Positions 7,306 through 14,660 of a stretch of DNA of 64,000 nucleotides are shown here, one piece after another. The position numbers and the translations under genes are program-made. Below the pieces are notes generated by a model. It ran no database searches. It was not told the DNA's origin and saw nothing but the letters and a program-made list of their open reading frames with translations. The stretch comes from JBAZHE01 sp041652555 (GTDB taxonomy: Bacteria; Patescibacteriota; Patescibacteriia; Patescibacteriales; WJLG01), in contig JBAZHE010000003.1 in the NCBI GenBank assembly GCA_041652555.1, positions 1 to 64,000 of the forward strand. Reading direction: 5' to 3'. The stretch's first letter is position 1. Each line of letters opens with the position of its first letter.

Positions 7306-8001
7306 ATGCCACCACCGAAAGATCCGGAAAAATATGCTGCATGGATAGAAAAACAAAGATTATCCCATATAGGGAAACATGCATCACAATCCACCACTGA
7401 TAAAATGATCGCGTCACATAAAGGTCTAATTCCTTGGAATAAAGGTGTGCCTTCAACAGAAGTATCCAAGCATAACCAAAGTATCGCATTAAAAAACAAA
7501 CCGAAACCCCCACGAACAAAAGAACATTGTGAAAATATAAGCAAATCAAAAATGGGAAAAAACAATCCGATGTTTGGAGAACATCATACATTTGACGCAC
7601 ATATAAAAATGCACAACGCGCAATTGGGGAATACTAAAAAACTTGGATATCATTTCCCGTTAGAAACTAGAATAGGAATGAGTGAAGAAAATAGAGGAGA
7701 AAATGCATCCCGATGGGAAGGTGGGATAACTCCATTGAATAAAATGATCCGTGAGTCGTGGGAATATAGAGAATGGGTAATTGCCGTTTTCATTAGAGAT
7801 AATTATACTTGCCAAAAATGCAAAACGCGCGGTGGGTATTTAGAAGCACACCACATAAAACTATTTTCTTTGATTTTAAAAGAATATAATATATTAACAC
7901 TGGAAGATGCAAAGAATTGTAAAGAATTGTGGGACATAGATAATGGTATAACATATTGTGTAGATTGTCACAAAGACATACATTTCAAAAATAATAAATA
8001 A
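7306..8001 (+). CDS. Free-standing homing endonuclease, NUMOD3 repeats + HNH (copy 2)
   Basis: 231 aa, opening MPPPKDPEKY. NUMOD3 helices (KEHCENISKSKMGKNNPMFGEHH and others) precede the HNH domain CQKCKTRGGYLEAHH...DIDNGITYCVDCHKDIH. The structural Cys pairs are intact. It starts two bases after copy 1 stops. Divergence of the repeats suggests a different target from copies 1 and 3. Confidence 0.85.
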   Translation: MPPPKDPEKYAAWIEKQRLSHIGKHASQSTTDKMIASHKGLIPWNKGVPSTEVSKHNQSIALKNKPKPPRTKEHCENISKSKMGKNNPMFGEHHTFDAHIKMHNAQLGNTKKLGYHFPLETRIGMSEENRGENASRWEGGITPLNKMIRESWEYREWVIAVFIRDNYTCQKCKTRGGYLEAHHIKLFSLILKEYNILTLEDAKNCKELWDIDNGITYCVDCHKDIHFKNNK

Positions 8002-8002
8002 C

Positions 8003-8866
8003 ATGCCTCCTCCGAAAGATCCAAAAAAATACGACGAGTGGATAAGAAAAAACAGCGAAGCACATAAAAATAAACATCCGTCTGAAGAAACACGAAATAA
8101 ATTAAAAGGAAGAAACCCGTGGAATAAAGGAATACCATTATCAGAAGAAGCAAAACAAAAATTGAGTGAATCTTGTAAAGGTAGAATCCCTTGGAATAAA
8201 GGTGTCCCTCATAAACAAGAATCTAAAAATAAAATGAGCATAAAGAAAAAAGGTATCCCATTATCAGAAGAACATAAAAAACATTTATCCGAATCTCACA
8301 AAGGATTAAAGCCAAACGTGACTCCGGAATCTATAGAAAAAAATCGTATTGCTCATCTTGGTAAAAAGGCATCGGAAGAAACAAAAGAAAAGATGAGTAT
8401 ATCACATAAAGGAAAATCTTCGTGGAATAAAGGAATTAAAACTCCGATAGAAATTAGAAATAAAATGAGCAAATCGATGAAAGGAATAAAAAAGTCTGAT
8501 GGATTTAGAAAAAATATGAGTGGTGAAAACAATCTTAACTGGAAAGGTGGTATTACAGAATTGGATAAAGCAATCCGTGCATTACCGGAAATGTTCGAGT
8601 GGAGAAGAAAAGTTTTTGAACGCGACCATTATAGAGATTGTTTTACAGGAAGTCTTGGAAATCACAATATCGAAGCGCATCATATTGTCGCGGTATCTTT
8701 AATTATGGAAAGATTTAATATAACTTCGATAGAAGATGCTTTAAATTGTGAAGATATGTGGAATATAGATAACGGAGTAACAATGTTTAAAAATTCACAT
8801 ATTGAGCATCACAAAAAATACAAATTACAAATATTACCAAAAGAATATTATTTTAAAAACCAATAA
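8003..8866 (+). CDS. Free-standing homing endonuclease, NUMOD3 repeats + HNH (copy 3)
   Basis: 287 aa, with the longest NUMOD3 array of the three (several NPWNKGIPLSEEAKQKLSES-like units). The HNH domain has EAHHIV and NIDNGVTMFKNSHIEHH but has lost the zinc-knuckle cysteines seen in copies 1 and 2, as in the HNH gene at 43382-44263. Same MPPPKDPKKY N-terminus as copy 2. Ends before a bidirectional terminator. Confidence 0.85.
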   Translation: MPPPKDPKKYDEWIRKNSEAHKNKHPSEETRNKLKGRNPWNKGIPLSEEAKQKLSESCKGRIPWNKGVPHKQESKNKMSIKKKGIPLSEEHKKHLSESHKGLKPNVTPESIEKNRIAHLGKKASEETKEKMSISHKGKSSWNKGIKTPIEIRNKMSKSMKGIKKSDGFRKNMSGENNLNWKGGITELDKAIRALPEMFEWRRKVFERDHYRDCFTGSLGNHNIEAHHIVAVSLIMERFNITSIEDALNCEDMWNIDNGVTMFKNSHIEHHKKYKLQILPKEYYFKNQ

Positions 8867-8885
8867 AAGAAATTTGTTTTTAAAT

Positions 8886-8907
8886 GGTGTAGGAAAATTC
8901 CTACACC
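8886..8907. terminator. Bidirectional hairpin between convergent genes
   Basis: A perfect 9-bp stem (GGTGTAGGA / TCCTACACC) with a 4-nt loop lies between the stops of the plus-strand HNH gene and the minus-strand membrane gene, flanked by T-rich and A-rich runs. The position fits a shared terminator or 3' stabilising hairpin. Confidence 0.6.
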
Positions 8908-8922
8908 AAAACCCTTAAAGGC

Positions 8923-9261
8923 TCACTGACGCTCTCCACCTACGAAGATCCGGATAACCGGGATGAATTCGAGGAGAAGGACAATTGCACCCAAAAGGAA
9001 CAGAGCGATACCCAAGAAAGTAAATGCCAGAGACACATTGCTCTGTGCGTTGCTCATGGTCGTATTCATGATACCCGTGAGGATCGGAAGGCTGTTGAAC
9101 AAAGTTCCTACCATGAATATACCGATGACGATGAAGATTGCCCCACCGACGACCATCCCGATACCGGCGAGAGTTGCCTCACCGATTGCCTCGGAGTCGT
9201 GAACGAGCTCCATACCCTTGTGATATGCGTCCTTGAGGTAAGTCGTAACTTTCTCAAACAT
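8923..9261 (-). CDS. Two-TM membrane protein with high-expression codon use, 112 aa
   Basis: A short amphipathic N-terminus (MFEKVTTYLKDAYHKGM) is followed by two hydrophobic segments (about residues 30-55 and 75-105) separated by a polar loop. Codons are visibly richer in G/C at third positions than in neighbouring genes, as in abundant proteins. It has its own strong TATA box, a long leader with GAGAGGTG, and a hairpin terminator, so it is probably highly expressed. A structural membrane protein of a virion is possible but unproven; no family recognised. Confidence 0.75.
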   Translation of the reverse strand: MFEKVTTYLKDAYHKGMELVHDSEAIGEATLAGIGMVVGGAIFIVIGIFMVGTLFNSLPILTGIMNTTMSNAQSNVSLAFTFLGIALFLLGAIVLLLEFIPVIRIFVGGERQ

Positions 9262-9298
9262 GTAAAATGCACCTCTCTCGCTTCTTAAGTCTAATGCA

Positions 9299-9314
9299 AA
9301 GGTATATATATTAG
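9299..9314 (-). promoter_or_regulatory. TATA box of the abundant membrane protein gene
   Basis: On the minus strand aactaatatatatacct is a strong TATA element about 45 bp upstream of the ATG at 9261, leaving a short leader that carries a purine-rich ribosome binding site. It is divergent from the RHH gene promoter. Confidence 0.55.
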
Positions 9315-9330
9315 TTGGTGTTTACTATAT

Positions 9331-9357
9331 ACATATGTTTCCAAACGGAACATATGT
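9331..9357. promoter_or_regulatory. Inverted repeat operator upstream of RHH gene
   Basis: acatatgtttcc and ggaacatatgt form an imperfect inverted repeat around a 4-nt centre, ending eight bases before the RHH gene start. RHH repressors bind such symmetric sites, so autoregulation is a reasonable inference. Confidence 0.5.
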
Positions 9358-9364
9358 GTAAATC

Positions 9365-9505
9365 ATGACACGCGATGCTGTTGTTAAAATTGATAGAAAA
9401 ATCGCCGAAGCCGGACGCGCGCGCGGTCTTAACCTAGCGACCGTTGCGGAAGAATCCATTAAGAGAAGAACTAAAAAACTGGAGGAAATTGATAAATATG
9501 ACTGA
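9365..9505 (+). CDS. Ribbon-helix-helix (CcdA-like antitoxin type) protein, 46 aa
   Basis: A beta-strand (VVKIDRKI), then two helices (AEAGRARGLNLATVAEESIKRR) give the arrangement of RHH DNA-binding antitoxins such as CcdA. No TATA box is obvious other than the tttactatatac around 9321-9332. It overlaps the next gene by eight bases, as in toxin-antitoxin operons, but the partner does not resemble a known toxin. Confidence 0.6.
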   Translation: MTRDAVVKIDRKIAEAGRARGLNLATVAEESIKRRTKKLEEIDKYD

Positions 9506-9761
9506 AACTTATACCGAAGATGAAATGAAAAAAGCAATGAAATATGTACAGAAGAAAGAACGCCTCATCAGCGCGCTTAACAGTGCTGTGCGCACCGCAG
9601 AAGCACCAATCTATGCAGAAGCATTAAATGAACTTATCGTGCTTCTTATTGAAGATAAACTCCTTCCGGATTCCTTTGATATCCACAAGTACTTTTCTGA
9701 CCTGTATCCGCGAGCGACGCAGAAAAAAGAAGCAAAGGATGAAGATAAAGACGTCAATTAA
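9498..9761 (+). CDS. Hypothetical helical protein, 87 aa
   Basis: Start MTETYTEDEM is preceded by ACTGGAGG inside the RHH gene. Charged and largely alpha-helical with a lysine-rich acidic tail. By position it could be the effector of the RHH pair; sequence alone gives no toxin family. Followed by a hairpin terminator. Confidence 0.6.
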   Translation: MTETYTEDEMKKAMKYVQKKERLISALNSAVRTAEAPIYAEALNELIVLLIEDKLLPDSFDIHKYFSDLYPRATQKKEAKDEDKDVN

Positions 9762-9805
9762 AAGCGGTTTGGAAATTTATTAATCTTTTTTAATTACCCT
9801 TTGTG

Positions 9806-9841
9806 TACACCAAACATAACCACTGTGTTAATGTTGGTGTA
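9806..9841. terminator. Hairpin between RHH pair and tRNA cluster
   Basis: TACACCAA and TTGGTGTA form an 8-bp stem, with a further CAT/ATG pairing across a bulge, after a T-run at 9785-9791. It sits at the 3' ends of both the plus-strand gene pair and the minus-strand tRNA cluster, so it can end both. Confidence 0.5.
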
Positions 9842-9860
9842 TGGAAGGGGGATTTTTAAT

Positions 9861-9939
9861 AGGTCTGGCCGGAGTTGAACCGGCTTACACATAGACCGTG
9901 TTTGAGACGGTTCCATAGCCGTTCTGGATACACAGACCC
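9861..9939 (-). tRNA. tRNA-Leu(CAA), atypical
   Basis: Acceptor GGGTCTG/CAGACCT (one G-U pair), anticodon arm ACCGT-CTCAAAC-ACGGT and T-arm GCCGG-TTCAACT-CCGGC are clear. The anticodon CAA reads UUG. Oddities: four instead of two bases before the D-stem and a variable region of only about 10 nt, short for a leucine tRNA. Possibly degenerate. Confidence 0.7.
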
Positions 9940-9943
9940 AAAT

Positions 9944-10024
9944 GAGTGATGCCGGATGCGCGCCGGCGATGTTTCCTTGTACGGAGTCTAAATCCGGTGA
10001 AGTCGGCTTCTGTTCCAATCACTC
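9944..10024 (-). tRNA. tRNA-Leu(TAG)
   Basis: Seven-base acceptor GAGTGAT/ATCACTC, T-arm GCCGG...CCGGC, long variable region and loop TTTAGAC with anticodon TAG (reads CUA). The anticodon stem has one mismatch at its base and the D-loop lacks the usual GG, so function is likely but not certain. Confidence 0.75.
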
Positions 10025-10044
10025 TCGATTTCCCACAATGGGAT

Positions 10045-10128
10045 GCGTCCGTCAGGATTTGAACCTGAAATGTTTCGCTTCGTCACAGTGTTTAAGACTG
10101 TTGCGTTCAACCGTTTCGCCACGGACGC
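10045..10128 (-). tRNA. tRNA-Leu(TAA)
   Basis: Class II tRNA with acceptor GCGTCCG/CGGACGC, D-stem GCG/CGC, anticodon arm ACAGT-CTTAAAC-ACTGT and T-arm TCAGG-TTCAAAT-CCTGA, with a long variable arm. Anticodon TAA reads UUA. Confidence 0.88.
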
Positions 10129-10130
10129 GA

Positions 10131-10215
10131 TGTGTGAAGCAAGATTTGAACTTGCGTCGTTTCCTTGTCTGGAACCTCGATCCAGTGGAGTCAACCGTGC
10201 TGTCCCATTCACACA
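10131..10215 (-). tRNA. tRNA-Leu(GAG) with C33
   Basis: Acceptor TGTGTGA/TCACACA, anticodon arm CTGGA-TCGAGGT-TCCAG, long variable region and T-arm GCAAG...CTTGC. Anticodon GAG reads CUC and CUU. Position 33, almost always U, is C here. Confidence 0.8.
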
Positions 10216-10264
10216 TAACTTATATGTTTTCAAATCATTTATACTTTCCCCTATGTAAGAGGAC

Positions 10265-10348
10265 GCCAACGACAGGAATTGAACCTGCAACCCTGTTAAG
10301 GGCGACGGTTTTCAGGACCGTTTAGCGCACCGCACTCCCCACGTTGGC
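10265..10348 (-). tRNA. tRNA-Ser(TGA) with C33
   Basis: Acceptor GCCAACG/CGTTGGC, anticodon arm ACGGT-CCTGAAA-ACCGT, a variable arm with its own stem (CCCT/AGGG) and a T-arm. Anticodon TGA reads UCA. Position 33 is C rather than U. Confidence 0.82.
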
Positions 10349-10358
10349 AATAATATGA

Positions 10359-10433
10359 GCCGGATGAGAGAATTGAACTCCCGCCCTTTCGATTACAGAT
10401 CGAATGCACCAAACCAACAGATGCTTATCCGGC
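10359..10433 (-). tRNA. tRNA-Thr(TGT) with C33
   Basis: Regular class I cloverleaf: acceptor GCCGGAT/ATCCGGC, D-stem GCA/TGC, anticodon arm TTCGA-TCTGTAA-TCGAA, 5-nt variable region, T-arm GGGAG-TTCAATT-CTCTC. Anticodon TGT reads ACA. Position 33 is C. The only class I tRNA in this cluster. Confidence 0.85.
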
Positions 10434-10436
10434 GAC

Positions 10437-10523
10437 GCTGCCTGAAAGATTTGAACTTTCGTTTCCGATCAGGAAAGCAACTTTAGCAGAATTGCGGCAT
10501 AAACCAGACTCGCCCAAGGCAGC
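10437..10523 (-). tRNA. tRNA-Ser(GCT)
   Basis: Acceptor GCTGCCT/AGGCAGC, D-stem GGC/GCC, anticodon arm CAATT-CTGCTAA-AGTTG (one T-G pair) with normal U33, variable arm stem TTTCC/GGAAA, T-arm GAAAG...CTTTC. Anticodon GCT reads AGC and AGU. Confidence 0.88.
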
Positions 10524-10676
10524 AAGATGAAACCAATACAAAACACCCTCACGATGTGGTGAGAAGCGTCAAACTGGACAGTAAACGCAATGATAGAATA
10601 GATGTTGATACGTTTATATTTACTGTCATGATATATAATAGTGTATGTTGTAATAGTATTTAAATATTTCTACAAT
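10524..10676 (-). promoter_or_regulatory. Spacer with minus-strand TATA elements for the tRNA cluster
   Basis: No gene is visible. Minus-strand TATA-like stretches occur near 10650-10662 (atatttaaatact), 10630-10640 (ttatatatc) and 10611-10620 (aaatataaac), any of which could start the seven-tRNA transcript. A small hairpin (ctcac/gtgag) lies at about 10549-10564. Confidence 0.4.
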
Positions 10677-10757
10677 TGGTGGAGAGGGATTTGAACCCTC
10701 GAAGCACTAAACACCGGATTTTGAATCCGGCCCCTTTGACCGCTCGGGTATCCACCA
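10677..10757 (-). tRNA. tRNA-Leu(CAA), second copy
   Basis: Class II tRNA with acceptor TGGTGGA/TCCACCA, anticodon arm CCGGA-TTCAAAA-TCCGG, variable region of about 13 nt and T-arm GAGGG-TTCAAAT-CCCTC. Anticodon CAA reads UUG. Better formed than the copy at 9861-9939. Separately promoted: TATA-like sequence lies at 10795-10830. Confidence 0.87.
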
Positions 10758-10887
10758 GTCATAGAATATAGGTGTTGTTTCTATTTAAAATGTTGGTTCG
10801 GAAATATATAGGTTAACTTTATATACTATAAAAATTTACTATACAACTAATTTATATACCACCAATAGTTTTAATATTTAAACCTTT

Positions 10888-13800
10888 CTAAAAACCCCAC
10901 TTCCCCAACGTCGGAGTCGCCGGGTCAAACTCGCACCAGTTGAAATTCAACGGTTCCATAATCCGTGATAACGGAGTCTTTAAAGTCTTCTCTAACATTG
11001 TATCAACATCAACTATAAAAATGTTTCTATCTATTTGATCCGCATACTCAAAACAAACTACATCCGTGCGCGGATATTTTGAAGTAACATTCTTAATATA
11101 TAAACGTTTCGGTTTTGACCCCTTACCAAAATTCGTTCCCAGATAAGTGTTAGAATACACCGCCGCGCGCACCTGCGCATCTTGGATATCATATTCTTCC
11201 AATGGTTTACCAATGCCGCCGGGAATTCCTACATCGTCGAGACTATATTTACCCGCGCGGTATTTACGTATAACATCCGAAATAGTAGTTCTGATTTCTT
11301 CATAAGGTTTGCCCTCAAGAACCATCTCGATAAGTGTTTTCATTGCGTCACGTGTGACCTTGGGGGAATCCGACCGCTTGGTTTCAAAACCCACAATATC
11401 AATTTTATGCGCGTCTACACCTTCCTTCCAAATAAGGAGTCCAGCGTATCGCTTCTTCTTCCCGCCGCTAAAAAATCTCTGGTATAATTTTTCAAATTTC
11501 ACGGAGAAATATTGAACATCGGCATTTAATGTTTCTTTTGCAAACTGTGGATATGAGTTATTAAGAAGCGTTTCAAGTTCCTTCGCAATAAACATAGTTC
11601 CTTCTTTCCCAATACTTTTTGGTATCTTTATACCAACCGAATCGGTATCACCAAAAACAATTTTATATTCTTCGTGTTCTACAAGTTTTTTGTTGTGCTC
11701 CAAAAGCGCGCGCCCTACTGATGTAATAGCCGAACCCACGTCACGGTCATTAAGACGGAACATCGGATTTGCCGAAACCCCATAATAAGAATTCATGCAA
11801 ACCTTAACCACGTCCTGTTTCATATTTAAAAGTTTATACTCACGAGAATCAAAAGGATACTTATTCCGTTCCTTTTTCATCTCATCTCGTTCACGTAAAA
11901 ATTTCGCCTGAATCTTTCTAACCAATCCATCGGGTTCTTTTTTAAATCTGACACCATTAGGAGCGCGCAGTTCTCCTTTTGGATCTTTGGTTTCTGGAGA
12001 TGCATTAATAGTCATCATCGACATTGGATACAATGATTTAGCATCCAAAACAGCAACGTTTTCTTGCACTCCGCGCATGGGAGCAATAACCGTAGCCCCT
12101 TCAAACGATTCTTGTGTATTTATAGAATTTGCCTTTGAAGGTAAAATAAACCCATTTTCTTTTGCTTCTCTCAAAACCAACATATCAATAATAGGCATAC
12201 TATTTGTTGTCTTTTCCAGAGGACACCCGGCATAATGAGCAACATACCTGTGGAATTCAACAGTTTCGTCTTTTGCATTAATACCTACACATAATTCCAC
12301 ATCAGTGAAGTTATAGTAAACCAGATTGGTAGGATCTTCTTTCCATAAATCGAAAACCTTTCCATTGTGATGGATTTTTTGTTTCCCCAATTCTTCTAAT
12401 GCTATTGCATCAAGGCGATAAGAAGGTTGTTCACCCAAATGCATTCTTTTATACCCGGATAATAAATCAAAAAGTTGACGACCTTTGATTTCTATGCGCC
12501 CGGTGTTTCCACTAGGCAACCGCGACCACGCATCGCGCGGGATACCTAATACATCCATACGACCCAGAATGTAAGGTATATCAAATTCATTACAATTATG
12601 TACAACGCAACCAATCGAAAAATTATGTTCTGTCGTTTCAATATCGTAGCAATTTTTAGGCACGTCGTTACTTACATTTTTTACCCGCAGATACATATTA
12701 GTTAGATTTCTATTAAAATTAAATCTGAAATGATCTTTCCTAGTAACTCGTTTTCTCTTAATTATATGGATTTTATTTTTTATTTTCTTCTGCAAAAACT
12801 TTTTCATACACTCTAATAGTTTTTGGGTTATACATAAGATCCGTAAATTTATATTACATGTAGATGAAGTTATCGCACCAAATCCTGCAAATAACTGAAA
12901 ATGCCGAATATTAATAGTATGATCTCCTATACAAAAGACATCTGAATACCCATCGCCATCATACCATCCAGCTAAAAAAGCCCCGAACTCTTCTACAGAT
13001 AGACGAGATAATAAACCAAAATTGAGTTGTTTCTTATCACCAACCAGAATGAGATGTTCTGCCCCTTTTAGATCTCGCTGCAATATATTAGAACACCAGA
13101 CACCTTTTGTAAACCATCTATGGTTTTCCCCGCAACATCTATTAATGAGGTTTATATTTTTATTGTAAAATCTAAATCTCCACTTATCTGGTCTGGCGCC
13201 ATCGGAATAAATAAGTCCAGCCCTGTAACAATTAAAAGGATCAAGCCCGAGACCAATATTATTTTCATACTGCCGTATTGGAATATGCAATATACTATCA
13301 GAAGTTATATTTTTAGAAATTTCGTATGTTGGTTCATAGTTTTCGCAATGTTCCCACACATAATGACGATCTTGTGGAATTTGAGAAACTAACATTCGAT
13401 GATCTTCCCCAACAATAAAATCCCATCCAATAGATGTTCTTATACGAGTTGTATTCTTAACCCCCGTATTATAAACGGATACAACTTTTCCACCTGTGTT
13501 TAAAACAATACCCGGTATTAATGCCTTAATTGGTATAAGACCGTTTTTTGTGTCAACCATTGTATCTTCTGGAACGCAGTTCCACCCCGTAATAATATCC
13601 GGATCTGTGGATTTGATATATTCACAAAAATCCACAAGAAGAGATTTTTCATCCGTGTATGTTATAACGTCGTGGTGAGCGGGATCAAAGCACCCGTTCT
13701 CTTTAGGTGTTTCTATAAGAGGTGAAGTAGCGACAACAAATGTAATATAACGATTTGTAAAACTATCATGACAAGTAATGCAAAAAATTGGATCTTTCGT

Positions 13801-14259
13801 TGCATCCGGGAACCCGCGTTCATCAGAACATTCAATATCCACAATACAAACGCGCGCGGGATAGTTTAAATCTTTGAATAATATGTCGTCAATCGTGCAT
13901 GGTGATTGTGTATAAGAGAAACCAGATTTTATTTTTGTATCAATCAGAAACCTCAATGTGTATAAAATATCCGCTTCATAGTGTTTAGAAAACTTCTCGC
14001 GCGATTCAAAAATGTCACCGGGTTTTTGAGTAATGACTTTCACCAAAGGTTCATGGAGAATGGAAAAATATTCATTTGAATCAACTTCGGAGGGTGGTGT
14101 TGCTTTGGGGGATTCTGATGCGGGAACAAAAAAATAAGGTTTGAAACCAACCACATCCACACGATGAGAAACACCGGAGGAGTCACGACCGAAGATGTTA
14201 ATGACAGGAGAGTTGTTATGGAAGGAGTATTCGGCTTGAGTTAAGCAGAGATCAGGCAT
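10888..14259 (-). CDS. polB: Family B DNA polymerase with intein in Exo II
   Basis: 1123 aa precursor, about 795 aa after splicing. The exonuclease domain shows Exo I (CIVDIECSDE, residues 138-147), Exo II interrupted by the intein (GWN / CNEFDIPYI) and Exo III (YYNFTDVEL). Polymerase motifs are A (DAKSLYPMSM), B (KQDVVKVCMNSYYG) and C (VFGDTDS), then KKRYAG. All catalytic Asp residues are present, so a proofreading replicative polymerase is expected. It is the last gene of a minus-strand operon, overlapping the membrane gene upstream by eight bases; the operon promoter contains ACGCGT. It probably replicates this element together with the prim-pol protein at 52.9-55.2 kb. Confidence 0.95.
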   Translation of the reverse strand: MPDLCLTQAEYSFHNNSPVINIFGRDSSGVSHRVDVVGFKPYFFVPASESPKATPPSEVDSNEYFSILHEPLVKVITQKPGDIFESREKFSKHYEADILYTLRFLIDTKIKSGFSYTQSPCTIDDILFKDLNYPARVCIVDIECSDERGFPDATKDPIFCITCHDSFTNRYITFVVATSPLIETPKENGCFDPAHHDVITYTDEKSLLVDFCEYIKSTDPDIITGWNCVPEDTMVDTKNGLIPIKALIPGIVLNTGGKVVSVYNTGVKNTTRIRTSIGWDFIVGEDHRMLVSQIPQDRHYVWEHCENYEPTYEISKNITSDSILHIPIRQYENNIGLGLDPFNCYRAGLIYSDGARPDKWRFRFYNKNINLINRCCGENHRWFTKGVWCSNILQRDLKGAEHLILVGDKKQLNFGLLSRLSVEEFGAFLAGWYDGDGYSDVFCIGDHTINIRHFQLFAGFGAITSSTCNINLRILCITQKLLECMKKFLQKKIKNKIHIIKRKRVTRKDHFRFNFNRNLTNMYLRVKNVSNDVPKNCYDIETTEHNFSIGCVVHNCNEFDIPYILGRMDVLGIPRDAWSRLPSGNTGRIEIKGRQLFDLLSGYKRMHLGEQPSYRLDAIALEELGKQKIHHNGKVFDLWKEDPTNLVYYNFTDVELCVGINAKDETVEFHRYVAHYAGCPLEKTTNSMPIIDMLVLREAKENGFILPSKANSINTQESFEGATVIAPMRGVQENVAVLDAKSLYPMSMMTINASPETKDPKGELRAPNGVRFKKEPDGLVRKIQAKFLRERDEMKKERNKYPFDSREYKLLNMKQDVVKVCMNSYYGVSANPMFRLNDRDVGSAITSVGRALLEHNKKLVEHEEYKIVFGDTDSVGIKIPKSIGKEGTMFIAKELETLLNNSYPQFAKETLNADVQYFSVKFEKLYQRFFSGGKKKRYAGLLIWKEGVDAHKIDIVGFETKRSDSPKVTRDAMKTLIEMVLEGKPYEEIRTTISDVIRKYRAGKYSLDDVGIPGGIGKPLEEYDIQDAQVRAAVYSNTYLGTNFGKGSKPKRLYIKNVTSKYPRTDVVCFEYADQIDRNIFIVDVDTMLEKTLKTPLSRIMEPLNFNWCEFDPATPTLGKWGF
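12595..13578 (-). other. PolB intein with LAGLIDADG endonuclease (328 aa)
   Basis: Residues 228-555 of the precursor. It starts with Cys (CVPEDTMV) and ends VVHN followed by Cys+1, the canonical splicing residues; a block B-like VGEDHRM precedes. Two dodecapeptide motifs (CYRAGLIYSDGA and FLAGWYDGDGY) mark a LAGLIDADG endonuclease that looks intact. The insertion site is the Exo II motif, between GWN and CNEFD, whereas the archaeal PolB inteins I know sit in polymerase motifs A, B or C. Confidence 0.9.
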
Positions 14260-14428
14260 AGATAGGAGACCCCTCTACAAATAACATTAATGTTCCGACT
14301 GTAATTGCTAAAAGGATACCAGCAATAAATGAATGAATAATAATGCCCGTGACTCCCCCAAGACATCCTGCAAAAACGGCAGATAATAAAGAAATTAAAA
14401 TTCCCGTTCCTAACAACTCTTCTTTCAT
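14252..14428 (-). CDS. Gly-rich membrane protein, 58 aa
   Basis: Two hydrophobic helices with Gly-x-x-Gly spacing (ISLLSAVFAGCLGGVTGIII and AGILLAITVGTLMLF). The start MKEELLG lies 13 bases downstream of the ACGCGT site; a longer reading frame to 14530 would run through the promoter and is rejected. It resembles the 61-aa protein at 14657-14842 in pattern. Overlaps polB by eight bases. Confidence 0.65.
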   Translation of the reverse strand: MKEELLGTGILISLLSAVFAGCLGGVTGIIIHSFIAGILLAITVGTLMLFVEGSPIYA

Positions 14429-14437
14429 GTTGTTAAT

Positions 14438-14465
14438 ATATACGCGTTTAAAGGATATAAAAGTA
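14438..14465 (-). promoter_or_regulatory. polB operon promoter with ACGCGT
   Basis: Reading the minus strand, cttttatatcc (TATA box) is followed after a few bases by ACGCGT at 14442-14447, then the ATG at 14428. It is divergent from the small plus-strand gene at 14514. Confidence 0.6.
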
Positions 14466-14513
14466 TTGGTATAGTAGAAACCTTTAAATACACAAACATC
14501 CAATACTATAAAT

Positions 14514-14660
14514 ATGTCTCTTGATATCAAAAATCAATTCTCTAGAACATTCAATCGACCAGAACCCAACGTTGGCGCGCTTGGTAAAAAGCAACGTGGA
14601 GAATATTATAGTGGGATCAAAATCTGGGGTCGTCAAGTAAAAGGCGAAAACCGCGATTAA
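14514..14660 (+). CDS. Small basic protein, 48 aa
   Basis: Isolated plus-strand gene with its own TATA-like cctttaaatac at 14480-14490 and ATG about 28 bp later, so probably leaderless. Rich in Arg, Lys and Gly (FNRPEPNVGALGKKQRGEYY). Its stop overlaps the stop of the minus-strand membrane gene. No family recognised, but the dedicated promoter supports expression. Confidence 0.5.
   Translation: MSLDIKNQFSRTFNRPEPNVGALGKKQRGEYYSGIKIWGRQVKGENRD

Noticed and set aside
9365..9761. Firm call of a toxin-antitoxin system
   Set aside because: The first protein fits an RHH antitoxin, but the partner has no toxin family features, so only a tentative note is given.
9942..10325. Open reading frames across the tRNA cluster on both strands
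   Set aside because: They run through well-formed cloverleaf genes and have repetitive tRNA-derived content (repeated GFEPEM-like pieces).
10524..10676. A further tRNA in the spacer between Ser(GCT) and Leu(CAA)
   Set aside because: Only a small hairpin is present; no T-arm or acceptor pairing could be found.
11182..11515. Plus-strand reading frames opposite polB
   Set aside because: They are antisense shadows of conserved polymerase codons without ribosome sites or promoters.
14429..14530. Extended N-terminus of the membrane gene upstream of polB
   Set aside because: The extension covers the TATA box and ACGCGT site; the MKEELLG start fits better.
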